From positions 235,513 through 299,512 of the forward strand of contig NZ_WHJH01000003.1 in the NCBI RefSeq assembly GCF_011682145.1: a stretch of DNA of 64,000 nucleotides, written 5' to 3'. Shown here piece after piece: positions 9,038 through 21,191 of this stretch. Origin of the DNA: Massilia mucilaginosa (GTDB lineage Bacteria; Pseudomonadota; Gammaproteobacteria; Burkholderiales; Burkholderiaceae_D). Positions within the stretch are counted from its first letter, which is position 1, and each line of letters opens with the position of its first letter. The notes beneath the pieces are model-generated. The model searched no databases, was not told the origin of the DNA, and saw only the letters and a program-made list of their open reading frames with translations. Position numbers and translations under genes: made by a program.

Positions 9038-9906
9038 AGCGCCGCTCCTCGTACAAATTCGTCAACCCGGCGCGCGTCGGCATCTATGCCTTTCTGCTCA
9101 CCGCCGCGCTGTTCTTCCTGCTGCCGCTGTACGTGATGCTGGTTACCTCGGTCAAGCCGATGGAAGAAATCCGGCTCGGGAACATCTTCGCGCTGCCGCT
9201 GCAGATCACCTTCGAGCCGTGGCGCAGCGCCTGGAGCGGCGCCTGCACCGGCGCCTCGTGCGAAGGCATCCGCGGCGGCTTCTGGAATTCGGTGGCGATC
9301 ACCGTGCCGAGCACCATTCTGCCGATCCTGCTCGGCGCCTTGAACGGCTATGCGCTCTCGTTCTGGAAGCCGCGCGGCGCCTCGCTGCTGTTCGGGATAC
9401 TGATGATCGGCGCCTTCATCCCGCTGCAGGTGATGATCTATCCGCTGGTGCGGGTGCTGGCCGCGTTCGGGGTGTTCGGGTCGCTGCCGGGCATCGTGCT
9501 GGTGCACATGATCTTCGCCATGCCGGTGATGACCCTGCTGTTCCGGAACTACTACGCGGCCGTGCCGCACGAACTGTTCCAGGCCGCGCGCATCGACGGC
9601 GGCGGCTTCTTTCGCATCTTCGCCTGGGTGATGCTGCCGATGTCGCTGCCGATCATCGTGGTCGCCGCCATCATGCAGGTCACCGGCGTGTGGAACGATT
9701 ACATCCTGGGACTGGTGTTCGCGGGGCGCGACAACGCGCCGATGACGGTGCAGCTCAATAACGTGATCAACACCACCACCGGCACGCGCCTGTACAACGT
9801 CAACATGGCCGCCACCATCCTCACATCGCTGGTGCCGCTGGCGATCTATTTCATCTCAGGGCGCTGGTTCGTGCGCGGAATCGCCGCCGGCGCGGTAAAA
9901 GGGTAA
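9034..9906 (+). CDS. Sugar ABC transporter permease, MalG-like
   Basis: 290 residues with about six membrane segments and the EAA loop ELFQAARIDGGGFFRIFAWVMLPMSLP. The start MKRRSSYKFVNPARVGIYAF is basic and then hydrophobic, as in MalG-type subunits. The ATG (9034) overlaps the stop codon of the first permease gene (ATGA). It pairs with that protein to form the inner-membrane channel. The ATPase gene follows after 3 bases. Confidence 0.93.
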   Translation: MKRRSSYKFVNPARVGIYAFLLTAALFFLLPLYVMLVTSVKPMEEIRLGNIFALPLQITFEPWRSAWSGACTGASCEGIRGGFWNSVAITVPSTILPILLGALNGYALSFWKPRGASLLFGILMIGAFIPLQVMIYPLVRVLAAFGVFGSLPGIVLVHMIFAMPVMTLLFRNYYAAVPHELFQAARIDGGGFFRIFAWVMLPMSLPIIVVAAIMQVTGVWNDYILGLVFAGRDNAPMTVQLNNVINTTTGTRLYNVNMAATILTSLVPLAIYFISGRWFVRGIAAGAVKG

Positions 9907-9909
9907 TCC

Positions 9910-10962
9910 ATGTCGAATGTCTGTATCCGCAAGCTGTGCATCACCCTGGGTGGCAACGAGATTATCAAGGACCTCGACCTGGCGGTGGAGGAGGGCGAAT
10001 TCCTGGTGCTGCTGGGGCCTTCCGGCTGCGGAAAATCGACCCTGTTGCACAGCATCGCCGGGCTGATCGACGTCAGCGCCGGCACGGTGGAAATCGGCGG
10101 CGAAGACATGACCGATGCCGACCCGAGCGAGCGCCACATCGGCATGGTGTTCCAGTCGTACGCGCTGTATCCGACCATGACGGTGGAAAAGAACATGTCG
10201 TTCGGGCTGCGCATCAACGGCACGCCCAAGGCGGAGATTGCGCGCCGCGTCAAGCGCGCCGCCGACATGCTGCATCTGGGGCCGCTGCTGGCGCGCAAAC
10301 CGGCGCAGCTGTCGGGCGGGCAGCGCCAGCGCGTGGCGATCGGGCGCGCGCTGGTGCGCGAAGCGGGCGTGTTCCTGTTCGACGAACCGCTCTCGAACCT
10401 GGACGCCAAGCTGCGCGCCGAACTGCGGCGCGAACTCAAACTGCTGCACCAGAACCTGCGCTCGACCATGATCTACGTGACCCACGACCAGGTCGAGGCG
10501 ATGACCCTGGCCACCCGCATCGTGGTCATGCGCGCCGGTAAAATCCAGCAGATCGGCGCCCCGGCCGACGTCTACGAACGGCCGGCCAACCTGTTCGTGG
10601 CCGGCTTTCTCGGTTCGCCGTCGATGAATTTCATCGACGGCGCGCTCGACCTGGATGGCTGCTTTGCCGGCAACGGCTTTCGCCTGGAAGGCGGCGCGGC
10701 AGGGGCGGCGGCGGGCCAGGCGCTGGTGCTGGGCATCCGCCCCGAACACATTCGCATCGCCGACGACGGCGCGCTCGAAGGCAAGGTGGCGCTGGTCGAA
10801 CCGATGGGCAACCACCAGATCGTGTGGGTCGCCACCGCCGGCCAGCAGCTTTCGGCCATCGTCAACGACACGCGCGTGTTCGCGCTGGGCGAGACGGTGC
10901 GCTTCGCGGTCGACGCGGCGCGCGTGTCGCTGTTCGACAAGGCCAGCGAACAGCGCCTGTGA
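9910..10962 (+). CDS. Sugar ABC transporter ATP-binding protein, UgpC/MsmK-like
   Basis: 350 residues. Walker A is GPSGCGKST (36-44), the signature is LSGGQRQRVAIGRAL, and Walker B is VFLFDEP followed by LSNLDAKL. The H-loop is YVTHDQVEAMTLA. After about residue 235 there is a C-terminal MalK-type regulatory (TOBE) region with VLGIRPEHIRI. The protein should power uptake of the sugar by the two upstream permeases. The ATPase set with its own dedicated gene makes the transporter complete. No rho-independent terminator is obvious between this gene and lacI (10963-11093). Confidence 0.95.
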   Translation: MSNVCIRKLCITLGGNEIIKDLDLAVEEGEFLVLLGPSGCGKSTLLHSIAGLIDVSAGTVEIGGEDMTDADPSERHIGMVFQSYALYPTMTVEKNMSFGLRINGTPKAEIARRVKRAADMLHLGPLLARKPAQLSGGQRQRVAIGRALVREAGVFLFDEPLSNLDAKLRAELRRELKLLHQNLRSTMIYVTHDQVEAMTLATRIVVMRAGKIQQIGAPADVYERPANLFVAGFLGSPSMNFIDGALDLDGCFAGNGFRLEGGAAGAAAGQALVLGIRPEHIRIADDGALEGKVALVEPMGNHQIVWVATAGQQLSAIVNDTRVFALGETVRFAVDAARVSLFDKASEQRL

Positions 10963-11093
10963 TCGGGACTGGCACTGGGACTGCAATTCGGACTGGAAAG
11001 GCGGGCGCGGGCCATGCATAATTCGCCGTTTGCGGTATGCTTCCGCTGTATTTACTAAACTGATGGTCTTGAATTGAACAAGCAAAGGATGCC

Positions 11094-12116
11094 GTGGCCA
11101 ATATCAAAGACGTAGCACGCCTTGCCGGCGTAGGCCTGGGAACCGCGTCGCGCGTGGTCAGCGGCAAGGGCTCGGTCTCGCCGGCGACGCTCGAACGGGT
11201 CAGGAAAGCCATCGCGGAACTCGATTTCCGGCCGTCGCACGCGGCGCGCTCGCTGTTGTCGGGCACCTCGCAAATGATCGGCGTGTACATTCCGGTCCTC
11301 AAGGGCACCTTCTACACCCCCATCCTGCAGTCGATCGACACGGCGCTGCGCGCGGCCGGCCTGCACATGGTGGTCGCGTTCGGGGTCGGCTCGGGCGATG
11401 CGCGGCGCCAGGCCATCGAAGGCATCGACTTCCTGATGGAGCGCGGTTGCGACGGCCTGATCTTGCTGACCAATCTCCTGACCGACGACGACATCGCCGC
11501 GCTCGGACCCAAGCAGTCGCGCGTGGTGGTGCTGGGGCACAGTCACGAGAGCATTCCCGAACAGTGCTTTTCGGCCGACCACACGCAGGGCGGCATCGCG
11601 GCGGCGCGCGCGCTGCTGGAGCACCGCCACCGCAAGATCGCCGTGATCGCCGGGCCATCGACCTCGCCCGACAACGTCGAGCGCATCGCCGGCTTCATGG
11701 GCGAGTTGGAGCGCAACGGCATCGCCACCGACAAGATGTGGGTGGCCGAGAGCGACTTTTCGCCTCAGGGCGGGTGGGACGCGGCGGCCGAACTGGTCGC
11801 GTCCGGGCACACGTTCACGGCCCTGTTTTGCGCCAATGACGAAATGGCGGTCGGCGCCTTGTCGTACTTCCAGGACGCGGGGCTGTCGGTGCCGGGCGAC
11901 GTCTCGGTGCTCGGCTACGACGATACGCCGAGCGCGCAGTTTTCGGCGCCGCGCCTGACGTCGGTGCACATTCCATGGCGCGACGTGACCCTGAACGGGC
12001 TCAATGCGCTGCTCAATCGCTGCTACGGCAGCACGCATCCGGTGGCGCGCGAGTTTGCGATCAGCGTCACCGCGCGGGCCTCGCTGGGCAAGCCGGCCAA
12101 GCGCCGCGCGGAGTAG
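11094..12116 (+). CDS. LacI-family transcriptional regulator
   Basis: 340 residues from a GTG start with AAAGGA five bases upstream. The N-terminus NIKDVARLAGVGLGTASRVV is the LacI helix-turn-helix, followed by the hinge helix (FRPSHAARSLLSG) that inserts into the operator centre. The rest is a periplasmic-binding-protein-like sensor domain (QMIGVYIPVLKGTFYTPILQ, DGLILLTNLL, CANDEMAVGAL, YDDTPSAQF). It lies between the ABC operon and the GH3 gene, both preceded by matching LacI-type sites. It is therefore the likely local repressor, released by a sugar derived from the imported oligosaccharide. No such site was found before its own start. Confidence 0.93.
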   Translation: MANIKDVARLAGVGLGTASRVVSGKGSVSPATLERVRKAIAELDFRPSHAARSLLSGTSQMIGVYIPVLKGTFYTPILQSIDTALRAAGLHMVVAFGVGSGDARRQAIEGIDFLMERGCDGLILLTNLLTDDDIAALGPKQSRVVVLGHSHESIPEQCFSADHTQGGIAAARALLEHRHRKIAVIAGPSTSPDNVERIAGFMGELERNGIATDKMWVAESDFSPQGGWDAAAELVASGHTFTALFCANDEMAVGALSYFQDAGLSVPGDVSVLGYDDTPSAQFSAPRLTSVHIPWRDVTLNGLNALLNRCYGSTHPVAREFAISVTARASLGKPAKRRAE

Positions 12117-12155
12117 GCCGGGGCGGCCTGGCCGCCGATTTACGCAATCTTATGA

Positions 12156-12210
12156 TTGACAAAATTCCTTCATCATCGCACTATTGATCTTCGGTTGGGA
12201 GCGTTTCCAA
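12156..12210 (+). promoter_or_regulatory. Promoter-like region and LacI-family operator for the GH3 gene
   Basis: TTGACA (12156-12161) is followed after 17 bases by a weak -10 box CACTAT (12179-12184). The 16-base near-palindrome TTGGGAGCGTTTCCAA lies at 12195-12210. The operator sits in the same place relative to the promoter as at the ABC operon, and both sites share the half GTTTCCAA. The 75-base leader up to the ATG has no strong ribosome binding site. Confidence 0.65.
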
Positions 12211-12284
12211 CTTCTGGCAGCAGCAGAACGGACCCTGGTACCGGTTTCCACCGCCAGGCATTTCCACTTTTTCGCACTGACACC

Positions 12285-14771
<2,487 letters not shown>

Positions 14772-15104
14772 GTGCCGGCGTCCCCCCGAACCGGCGCCCG
14801 CGCATGCGGATCGGGTCGGGGCGGGCGCCATCCGGGCGCACGCCAGAAGTGGCCGCTCGCGCAGCCGTGTGCGGCGCGTCGGGTATCATTCCGGCTGCGC
14901 GGCGGTGCCGCGCGTACGTACACGGCCCGGCCGAACCTCGCTTGTCCGCTTGCGGACAGGCGCCGGTCCGCAAGGCCATGGCCGGCGTTTGCGCGGCCTG
15001 GATACCCACGTATCCGGTCGCGCAAAAGTCTCCCGCGTTCCTCGGTGTGCCGGCGATGTTGTCGGAACAGATGAAAGGGGGCTTGATCACCATTAAGGAG
15101 TAGC
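14772..15104 (+). other. Intergenic region between the GH3 gene and the sugar importer
   Basis: This GC-rich gap of 333 bases contains no convincing gene and no AACGTT-type LacI site like those upstream. Only AAGGAG (15095-15100), the ribosome binding site of the downstream importer, is clear. Whether the importer has its own promoter here or is read through from the GH3 gene cannot be decided. Confidence 0.4.
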
Positions 15105-16397
15105 ATGCAACACGTATTGACAGCCAGGCCCGTGCCGCAGGCGCACGGCGCGCAGCAGGGCCATACCGGCCCGCTCATCATCATTACCATCCTGTTCTTC
15201 ATGTGGGGTTTGCTGACCTCCATGAACGAAGTGCTGATTCCCCATCTGAAGTCGGTGTATGAACTGAGCTACCTGCAAGCCATGCTGGTGCAGCTGTGCT
15301 TCTTCGGTGCCTATTTCATCGTGTCGCTGCCGGCCGGGATCCTGATCAAGAAAATCGGCTACCAGAAGGGCGTCGTGGCCGGCCTGGTGATCGCCGCCAT
15401 CGGCTGCGCGATGTTTTATCCGGCCTCGAACGCCGGCTATGCTCTGTTCCTGCTGTCGCTGTTCGTGCTCGCTTCGGGCATCACGGTGCTGCAGGTGGCG
15501 GCCAATCCGTATGTCACGGTGCTGGGCGATCCGGCCACCGCATCGAGCCGCCTCACGCTCACCCAGGCCTTCAATTCGCTCGGCGCCACCGTGGCGCCGT
15601 ATCTGGGCGCGCTGCTGATTTTGTCGAGCGCCGTACTCAGTGCGGACGCGCTGAAAAAACTGCCGGCCGCCGGGCAGCTGGCTTACCGCGCGCAGGAAGC
15701 GGCCACCGTGCAGGTGCCTTACCTGGTGATGGCGGCGGTGCTGCTGGCGCTGGCGGCGTTCTTCGCGCTGGCGCGCCTGCCGGCGATTGCCGACACCGGG
15801 GCCGGCGCCGACATCGCCCATACCGACGACAAGACCTCGGCCGCCGGCTACCGCCACCTGGTGCTCGGCGCGGTGGGGATCTTCTTGTATGTGGGGGCGG
15901 AAGTGAGCATCGGCAGCTTCCTGATCAACTTCATGGGCGAAAAACACATCGCCGGCTTCAGCGCCGACACCGCCGCCAAATACGTCACCATCTACGGCGG
16001 CGGCGCCATGCTGGGCCGCTTCATCGGCTTTGCGGCGATGCGCTACGTCAGTCCGGGCCGGGCGCTGGCCTTCAACGCGGCCTGCTCGATCGCGCTGATC
16101 ATGGTGGCCGTGTTCGGCAGCGGCATGACGGCGATGTGGGCGATCCTGCTGGTCGGCCTGTGCAACTCGATCATGTTCCCGACCATTTTCAGCATGGCGC
16201 TGCACAAGCTGGGCAAGTTCACGGGGCAGGGATCGAGCATCCTGTGCATGGCCATCGTCGGCGGCGCACTGGTGCCGCTGGCGCAAAGCGTGCTGGCCGA
16301 TGCGTTCGGCGTGCAGCTGTCGTTCCTGGTGCCGGCCGCCTGCTACCTGTTTGTCATCTATTACGGTCTCAAGTACGCCAGGATGTACCAGGGCTGA
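15105..16397 (+). CDS. Sugar MFS transporter, GluP/FucP type (glucose/galactose importer)
   Basis: 430 residues with about 12 membrane segments. The family motif near the start is FFMWGLLTSMNEVLIPHLK, with LPAGILIKKIGYQKG between helices 2 and 3 and VLQVAANPYVTVLG in helix 4, all typical of the FucP/GluP branch. These are proton or sodium symporters for glucose, galactose or fucose. Directly downstream of the secreted glucosidase, it most likely imports released glucose. AAGGAG stands 4 bases before the ATG. A terminator follows. Confidence 0.92.
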   Translation: MQHVLTARPVPQAHGAQQGHTGPLIIITILFFMWGLLTSMNEVLIPHLKSVYELSYLQAMLVQLCFFGAYFIVSLPAGILIKKIGYQKGVVAGLVIAAIGCAMFYPASNAGYALFLLSLFVLASGITVLQVAANPYVTVLGDPATASSRLTLTQAFNSLGATVAPYLGALLILSSAVLSADALKKLPAAGQLAYRAQEAATVQVPYLVMAAVLLALAAFFALARLPAIADTGAGADIAHTDDKTSAAGYRHLVLGAVGIFLYVGAEVSIGSFLINFMGEKHIAGFSADTAAKYVTIYGGGAMLGRFIGFAAMRYVSPGRALAFNAACSIALIMVAVFGSGMTAMWAILLVGLCNSIMFPTIFSMALHKLGKFTGQGSSILCMAIVGGALVPLAQSVLADAFGVQLSFLVPAACYLFVIYYGLKYARMYQG

Positions 16398-16417
16398 TCC
16401 GGTTTCGCCGCAGACCG

Positions 16418-16450
16418 ACACTGCCGCTTGCCGGCGGTGTTTTCTTTTGC
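16418..16450 (+). terminator. Rho-independent terminator after the sugar importer
   Basis: ACACTGCCG (16418-16426) pairs with CGGCGGTGT (16432-16440) with one G-T pair, a 5-base loop and a following T-rich run (TTTCTTTT). It ends the sugar-utilisation locus. Confidence 0.8.
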
Positions 16451-16548
16451 GGACGCGGATTTGGTTGAACTTGCGGGGGCGGGGCACGGTCCAAAAGGGA
16501 CAGGCATCCGCGCGCGGGTGCCAACCCCAACCTCATCAGGAGATCGAC

Positions 16549-17181
16549 ATGTTCAACAAGAAACCAGGATTCATCGGCATGTGCGCTGCCGCCGCGCTGT
16601 GCGCCAGCGTCGCCGTCCATGCCCAGACCGGCGCGACGCAGTCCGGCAGCCAGGGCGCCAGCGGACAGGCCGGCACCGCCACCGCCACCGGCACGGCAGC
16701 GCTCGCCAGCGCCGACCGCAAGATCGTCACCGACCTTGCCATGGCCAACATGGCCGAGATCGAATCGGCGCGCACGGCGCAAACCAAGAGCCAGAACGAT
16801 GACATCAAAAAGTATGCGCAGCAAATGATCGACGACCATACCAAGGCGCTGGGCGAGGTGCGGCAACTGGCGCAGACCAAGGGCGTCACCTTGCCATCCA
16901 CGCTGGACCGCGCGCACCAGGCCCGGGCCGACAAGCTGGCCGCGCTGTCCGGCGATGCCTTCGACCGCGCCTACATGGCGCAGGCCGGCGTGGCCGAGCA
17001 CAAGAAAACCCACAGCATGTTGACCAAGGCGCAGGGCCGCGCCAAAGATCCCGATATCAAGGCGCTGCTTACGCGCATGACACCGACCGTCGAGCAGCAT
17101 CTGAATGCGGCGCAAGAACTGCACGGCAAAAACAAGGCCATGGGCAGTTCGGGCACGGCGACGGAGAAGTCCGGCCAGTAA
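16549..17181 (+). CDS. DUF4142-containing exported protein
   Basis: 210 residues with a signal peptide ending near VHA-QT, then a low-complexity Ser/Gly/Ala/Thr linker. A helical domain (about 55-195) follows, with DRKIVTDLAMANMAEIESARTA, QQMIDDHTKAL and AYMAQAGVAEHKKTHSML. That is the DUF4142 ferritin-like four-helix pattern with regularly spaced Asp, Glu and His. The family is periplasmic, and its role is not established; stress protection has been suggested. The ATG at 16549 has AGGAGATC just upstream. Confidence 0.87.
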   Translation: MFNKKPGFIGMCAAAALCASVAVHAQTGATQSGSQGASGQAGTATATGTAALASADRKIVTDLAMANMAEIESARTAQTKSQNDDIKKYAQQMIDDHTKALGEVRQLAQTKGVTLPSTLDRAHQARADKLAALSGDAFDRAYMAQAGVAEHKKTHSMLTKAQGRAKDPDIKALLTRMTPTVEQHLNAAQELHGKNKAMGSSGTATEKSGQ

Positions 17182-17182
17182 A

Positions 17183-17214
17183 CAACGCGGCAGGCATGCA
17201 ACGCGGCAGGCATG
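17183..17214 (+). repeat. 16-bp perfect tandem duplication
   Basis: The word CAACGCGGCAGGCATG occurs twice in a row (17183-17198 and 17199-17214), starting one base after the stop codon of the DUF4142 gene. It looks like a recent slippage duplication. No function is evident. Confidence 0.8.
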
Positions 17215-17292
17215 CGCGCACGGCACGCCGCCGGTATCGGCGGCGGAGGGGCGGCGGGCACGAGCTGAGCGGTCACGCTACAATGACCGTTC

Positions 17293-18243
17293 ATGCTCGC
17301 CATTCTCGCCATTACCTTTCCGTTTTTCGCACTGGTCCTGTGCGGCTACCTTGCCGTGCGGCGTCATCTGCTGCCGCAACTGGCCATTCCGGGCCTGAAC
17401 AGCTTCGTCCTGTATTTTGCGCTGCCGTGCCTGCTATACCGCTTCGGCTCGACCACGCCGCTGACGCAGCTGCTCGATGCGGGGCTGTTCGGCGTCTACC
17501 TGCTGTGCGCGCTGGCGACGGTGGGCCTGGCCATGCTGGTCACCGTGCGCCGCGCCGGCTGGAACGATGGCGCTTTCGGGGCGCTGGTGGCGGCGTTTCC
17601 CAACACCGGCTTCATGGGTGTGCCGCTCCTGCTCGCCCTGCTCGGGCCGCGCTCGTCCGGGCCGGTGATCGTGGCGCTGGTGGTCGACCTGGTGATCACG
17701 ACCTCGCTGTGCATCGCCCTGTCGCGTCTCGGCCCGTCTGGCGGGCAGAGCAGTGCCGCCGCCCTGCGCAATGCCTTGAAAGGCATGCTGCGCAACCCCA
17801 TGCCCTGGTCGATCCTGCTGGGGGCGCTGGCATCCGGCATTGGCCTGGTGCTGCCCAAACCGTTGACGAACACCATCGGCCTGCTGGCCGACGCCGCCTC
17901 GCCGGTGGCCCTGTTCACCATCGGCGCGGTGCTGGCGCGCTCGCAGATGAATGCCAGCGGCGCCACCGCGCTGGCCGATTTTGTCCCGATTGCGCTGATC
18001 AAGCTGCTGATCCACCCGCTGCTGCTGCTTGCCATCGGGCACGCCGCCGTCAAGCTGGGCGTTCCCATCGACCCGGCCGCCCTGACGGTCCTGGTGCTGG
18101 TCGCCTGCCTGCCCAGTGCCAGCAACGTGGCGCTGCTGACCGAGCGCTTCGGCGCCGACACCGGCAGGGTGGCGCGCATCATCCTGGTCTCGACCGCACT
18201 GTCCTTCCTGAGCTTTTCGGCGGCCGTGTCGTTGCTGATATGA
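17293..18243 (+). CDS. AEC family transporter (auxin efflux carrier type)
   Basis: 316 residues with about ten hydrophobic segments in two groups of five. Typical features are FFALVLCGYLAVRRHLLP at the start, FPNTGFMGVPLLLALLG in helix 4, NPMPWSILLGALASGIGL in the middle, and LVACLPSASNVALLTERFG near the end. The family exports or takes up organic acids such as malate or malonate across the inner membrane. The substrate cannot be told from this sequence. It stands alone between the DUF4142 gene and the cyclase gene. Confidence 0.9.
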   Translation: MLAILAITFPFFALVLCGYLAVRRHLLPQLAIPGLNSFVLYFALPCLLYRFGSTTPLTQLLDAGLFGVYLLCALATVGLAMLVTVRRAGWNDGAFGALVAAFPNTGFMGVPLLLALLGPRSSGPVIVALVVDLVITTSLCIALSRLGPSGGQSSAAALRNALKGMLRNPMPWSILLGALASGIGLVLPKPLTNTIGLLADAASPVALFTIGAVLARSQMNASGATALADFVPIALIKLLIHPLLLLAIGHAAVKLGVPIDPAALTVLVLVACLPSASNVALLTERFGADTGRVARIILVSTALSFLSFSAAVSLLI

Positions 18244-18301
18244 AACATTTCTGACTTCTGGAAGCCTGTTTGTGAAATAATAACGGGCGAGTCCATCGAC
18301 G

Positions 18302-21184
18302 ATGTGGCGGCAAATTCAGGGGTTTCGATTGCTAGAAATGTTTGCAGTGGAGCAGGAACTGGCGCAACTGGAAGAGGAGCTGTCTTCCCAGTATGGCCTC
18401 GCGCGCCTGAAGCCGATGCTGGCGCTGGCCTGGCACCTGCGCCAGCGCGACCCTGTGCGCGCGCGCGCCCTGTCGCTTGACGCCGCACCGCTGCTGGCGC
18501 TGCTCCCCGAACCGGAACGCCGCCTGGAACAGGCGCGCTGCCAGCTGATCGACGGCGAAGCGGCCTGGCTGGCCGGCCAGCTCGACGCCGCGCGCGCCCT
18601 GGCCGACACGGCCTGGGCCGAATTCCACCGCCAGGACGACTCGATCGGCAGCGCCGACGCGCGCTGGCTGCGCGCCTGGATCGAGGTCGATCGCGGCAAC
18701 GCCGCCGCCAGCGACGCCGAACTGGCGGGCGCCGCGCATGACGTCTGGCGCGCCGGCGACCGTTTGCGCGCCGACGTGATCGACGCCGCCGCCGCCCTGT
18801 TCGCGGTGTTCCGCAACCTGCACTCGGCCAATGAACGCTGGGGCAAGCGCTTCGACCCGGCCGAAAAAGGCCTGCACCCGGCCGCCGCCGGCTGGATCAA
18901 CGACTACCTCGGCACCGCCGCCTTCCAGGCCAGCGACTTCGGGCGCGCCATCGGCCTCTTGATGAACACCTTCGAGGCGGCGCTGGCCACCGGCCAGGTG
19001 CGGCGCGCGATCAACGTCGCCACCAACATCGGCAACGCCTTCACCAGCCTCAATGCGCACCACGCCGCGCTCGAATGGATGCAGCGCGGGCTGGACCTGG
19101 CGCGGCCCACCGGCTGGCCGATGAGCATTGGCCTGGCCCTGATGCAGACCGCCGAAACCTTGCGCCAGCTGGGCCAGCGCGAAGCGGCGCTGGAACTGCT
19201 GCACGAAGCGCTGGCCACGCTGGCGCCCATGTCGGGCTCGCGCGCCTACGCCATCGCGCTCGAATACGAAGGCGACCTGGCGCTCGACGGCGGCGATTAT
19301 GCGGCGGCGCTGGCGAGCTTCGCGCGCCTGGAAGCGCGCGGCGAAGCGCTGCACCAGGCCGACTTTCAAAGCGGCGCGCGGCGCGGCCAGGCGCACGCGC
19401 TGTCGCACATGAACCGCCCGCACGATGCGCTCGACAAGGCCGCCGCCGCGCTGGCGCTGGCGCGCGAACACGGCGACTCGTACAACCAGATCGCCGCGCT
19501 CAAGGTGCTGGCCGAGATTCACGCGCGCCACCGCTTGCCCGGTCCCATCCCGCTGGAGGCGCCCAGCCCCGCGCTGCATTACCTGCGGCAGGCCATGGCG
19601 GTGGCGGCCACCATCGACGGCTACACCGTGCCGGGCGACCTGTATGACGCGGTGGCGCGCGAATACGCCAGCGTGGGCGACTACCCGCAAGCCTACGAGA
19701 TCGCGCTGCGCGCCGGCGCCGCGCGCGACAAGACCCACAGCCAGGAAGCGACCAACCGCGCGGTCGCCATGCAGGTGCAGTACCAGACCGAACGCGCCAA
19801 GACCGAAGGCGAGCATCACCGCCAGCTGGCCGCCGCCGAAGCCAAGCGCGCCGAGGTGCTGCAGCAGACCAGCGCCACGCTCGAACACTTGTCGGCCATC
19901 GGACAGGAGATCACCACCCACCTCGACGCCGCCGCCGTGTTCCGCGCGCTCGACCGCCATGTGCACGGGCTGCTCGATGCGACCCACTTTTCCATCTTCC
20001 TGATCGATCCGGACGGCAGTTCGCTGCGCTGCGCGTTCGGCGTGGAAGCGGGCAAGGCGCTGCCGCCCACGCGCTATTCGCTCACCGACGAACACGCCAA
20101 TTCGGCGCGCTGCGTGCGCGAGCGGCGCGAGATCGTGCTCGACCTGAACGCCGGCGACGACATGCCGAACCTGATCCCCGGCACCCTGCCGACACTGAGC
20201 CTGCTGTTTGCGCCGCTGCTGATTGGCGACCGGGTGCTGGGCGTGATGACGGTGCAGTCGCTGCAGGCGAACGCCTACCGCGAACGGGAGCGGCTGATTT
20301 TCCGTACCCTGTGCGCGTACGGCGCCATCGCCCTCGACAACGCCGGCGCCTATCTGCAGGTGGCGGCCACGCTCAAGGCCCTGAGCGCGACCCAGGCCCA
20401 GCTGCTGGAGAAGAACCTCGAACTCGAGCAAGCCTACAAGGCGCTGGAAGAAGTGAGCCTGACCGACCAGCTGACGGGCCTGCGCAACCGCCGTTTCTTC
20501 TTGCAGCACGTCGATGCGGATGTCGTCATGAGCCTGCGCGGCTACGACGACCCGCTGCGCAACGGCGCCGTCGAGCGCGAAAACGCGCCCGGCAAGGACC
20601 TGGTGTTTTTCATGGTCGACCTGGACCACTTCAAGCAGGTCAACGACCTGCACGGCCACGCGGCCGGCGACGCGGTGCTGGTGCAGATGCAGGAGCGCCT
20701 GCGCGAAGTGTTCCGCGAGTCCGATTACCTGATCCGCTGGGGCGGCGAAGAATTCCTGGTGCTGGCGCGCGCCACGCACCGCGACGACGCGAAAGTGGTG
20801 GCGGAACGGATTCGCCAGGCTGTCGCCAACCGCGACTTCGTGCTGCCCGACGGGACGGCCGTGCGCAAGACCTGCTCGATCGGGTTTGCGTGCTTTCCGT
20901 TCGTGCCGGAAGAACCACGCCTGCTGTCGTGGTCCGAAGTGGTGGAGCTGGCCGACCAGGGCCTGTACCTGGTCAAGCGCTCCGGGCGCAATGCCTGGGC
21001 CGGCATCTACAGCACACCCGACACGCGGCACGAGGGCGTTTTCGCGCGCCTGATCCACCATCTGGACCAGGCGCTGACCGATGGCGAGGCCCGCCTGGTG
21101 ACCAATATCGACGAGGTGCAGGTCGGCGCCGGCGCCAAGACGCGGCGCCTGGTGCTCTCGTCCGACAAAGTCACGCCGCGCTAG
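18302..21184 (+). CDS. Diguanylate cyclase with TPR-like and GAF sensor domains
   Basis: 960 residues, no clear membrane helix. Residues about 1-500 are helical repeats of TPR type (many A-L-A-R pairs). A short coiled coil (about 495-530) leads to a GAF domain (about 535-690; LFAPLLIGDRVLGVMTVQS), then the GGDEF domain (about 715-890). The active loop is GGEEF (814-818), and an inhibitory-site motif RESD lies five residues before it. It should make c-di-GMP from two GTP with product inhibition. The architecture resembles cyclases that read a protein partner through the repeats. A TTG at 18329 with AGGGG upstream is an alternative start. Confidence 0.93.
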   Translation: MWRQIQGFRLLEMFAVEQELAQLEEELSSQYGLARLKPMLALAWHLRQRDPVRARALSLDAAPLLALLPEPERRLEQARCQLIDGEAAWLAGQLDAARALADTAWAEFHRQDDSIGSADARWLRAWIEVDRGNAAASDAELAGAAHDVWRAGDRLRADVIDAAAALFAVFRNLHSANERWGKRFDPAEKGLHPAAAGWINDYLGTAAFQASDFGRAIGLLMNTFEAALATGQVRRAINVATNIGNAFTSLNAHHAALEWMQRGLDLARPTGWPMSIGLALMQTAETLRQLGQREAALELLHEALATLAPMSGSRAYAIALEYEGDLALDGGDYAAALASFARLEARGEALHQADFQSGARRGQAHALSHMNRPHDALDKAAAALALAREHGDSYNQIAALKVLAEIHARHRLPGPIPLEAPSPALHYLRQAMAVAATIDGYTVPGDLYDAVAREYASVGDYPQAYEIALRAGAARDKTHSQEATNRAVAMQVQYQTERAKTEGEHHRQLAAAEAKRAEVLQQTSATLEHLSAIGQEITTHLDAAAVFRALDRHVHGLLDATHFSIFLIDPDGSSLRCAFGVEAGKALPPTRYSLTDEHANSARCVRERREIVLDLNAGDDMPNLIPGTLPTLSLLFAPLLIGDRVLGVMTVQSLQANAYRERERLIFRTLCAYGAIALDNAGAYLQVAATLKALSATQAQLLEKNLELEQAYKALEEVSLTDQLTGLRNRRFFLQHVDADVVMSLRGYDDPLRNGAVERENAPGKDLVFFMVDLDHFKQVNDLHGHAAGDAVLVQMQERLREVFRESDYLIRWGGEEFLVLARATHRDDAKVVAERIRQAVANRDFVLPDGTAVRKTCSIGFACFPFVPEEPRLLSWSEVVELADQGLYLVKRSGRNAWAGIYSTPDTRHEGVFARLIHHLDQALTDGEARLVTNIDEVQVGAGAKTRRLVLSSDKVTPR

Positions 21185-21191
21185 CGGGCTG

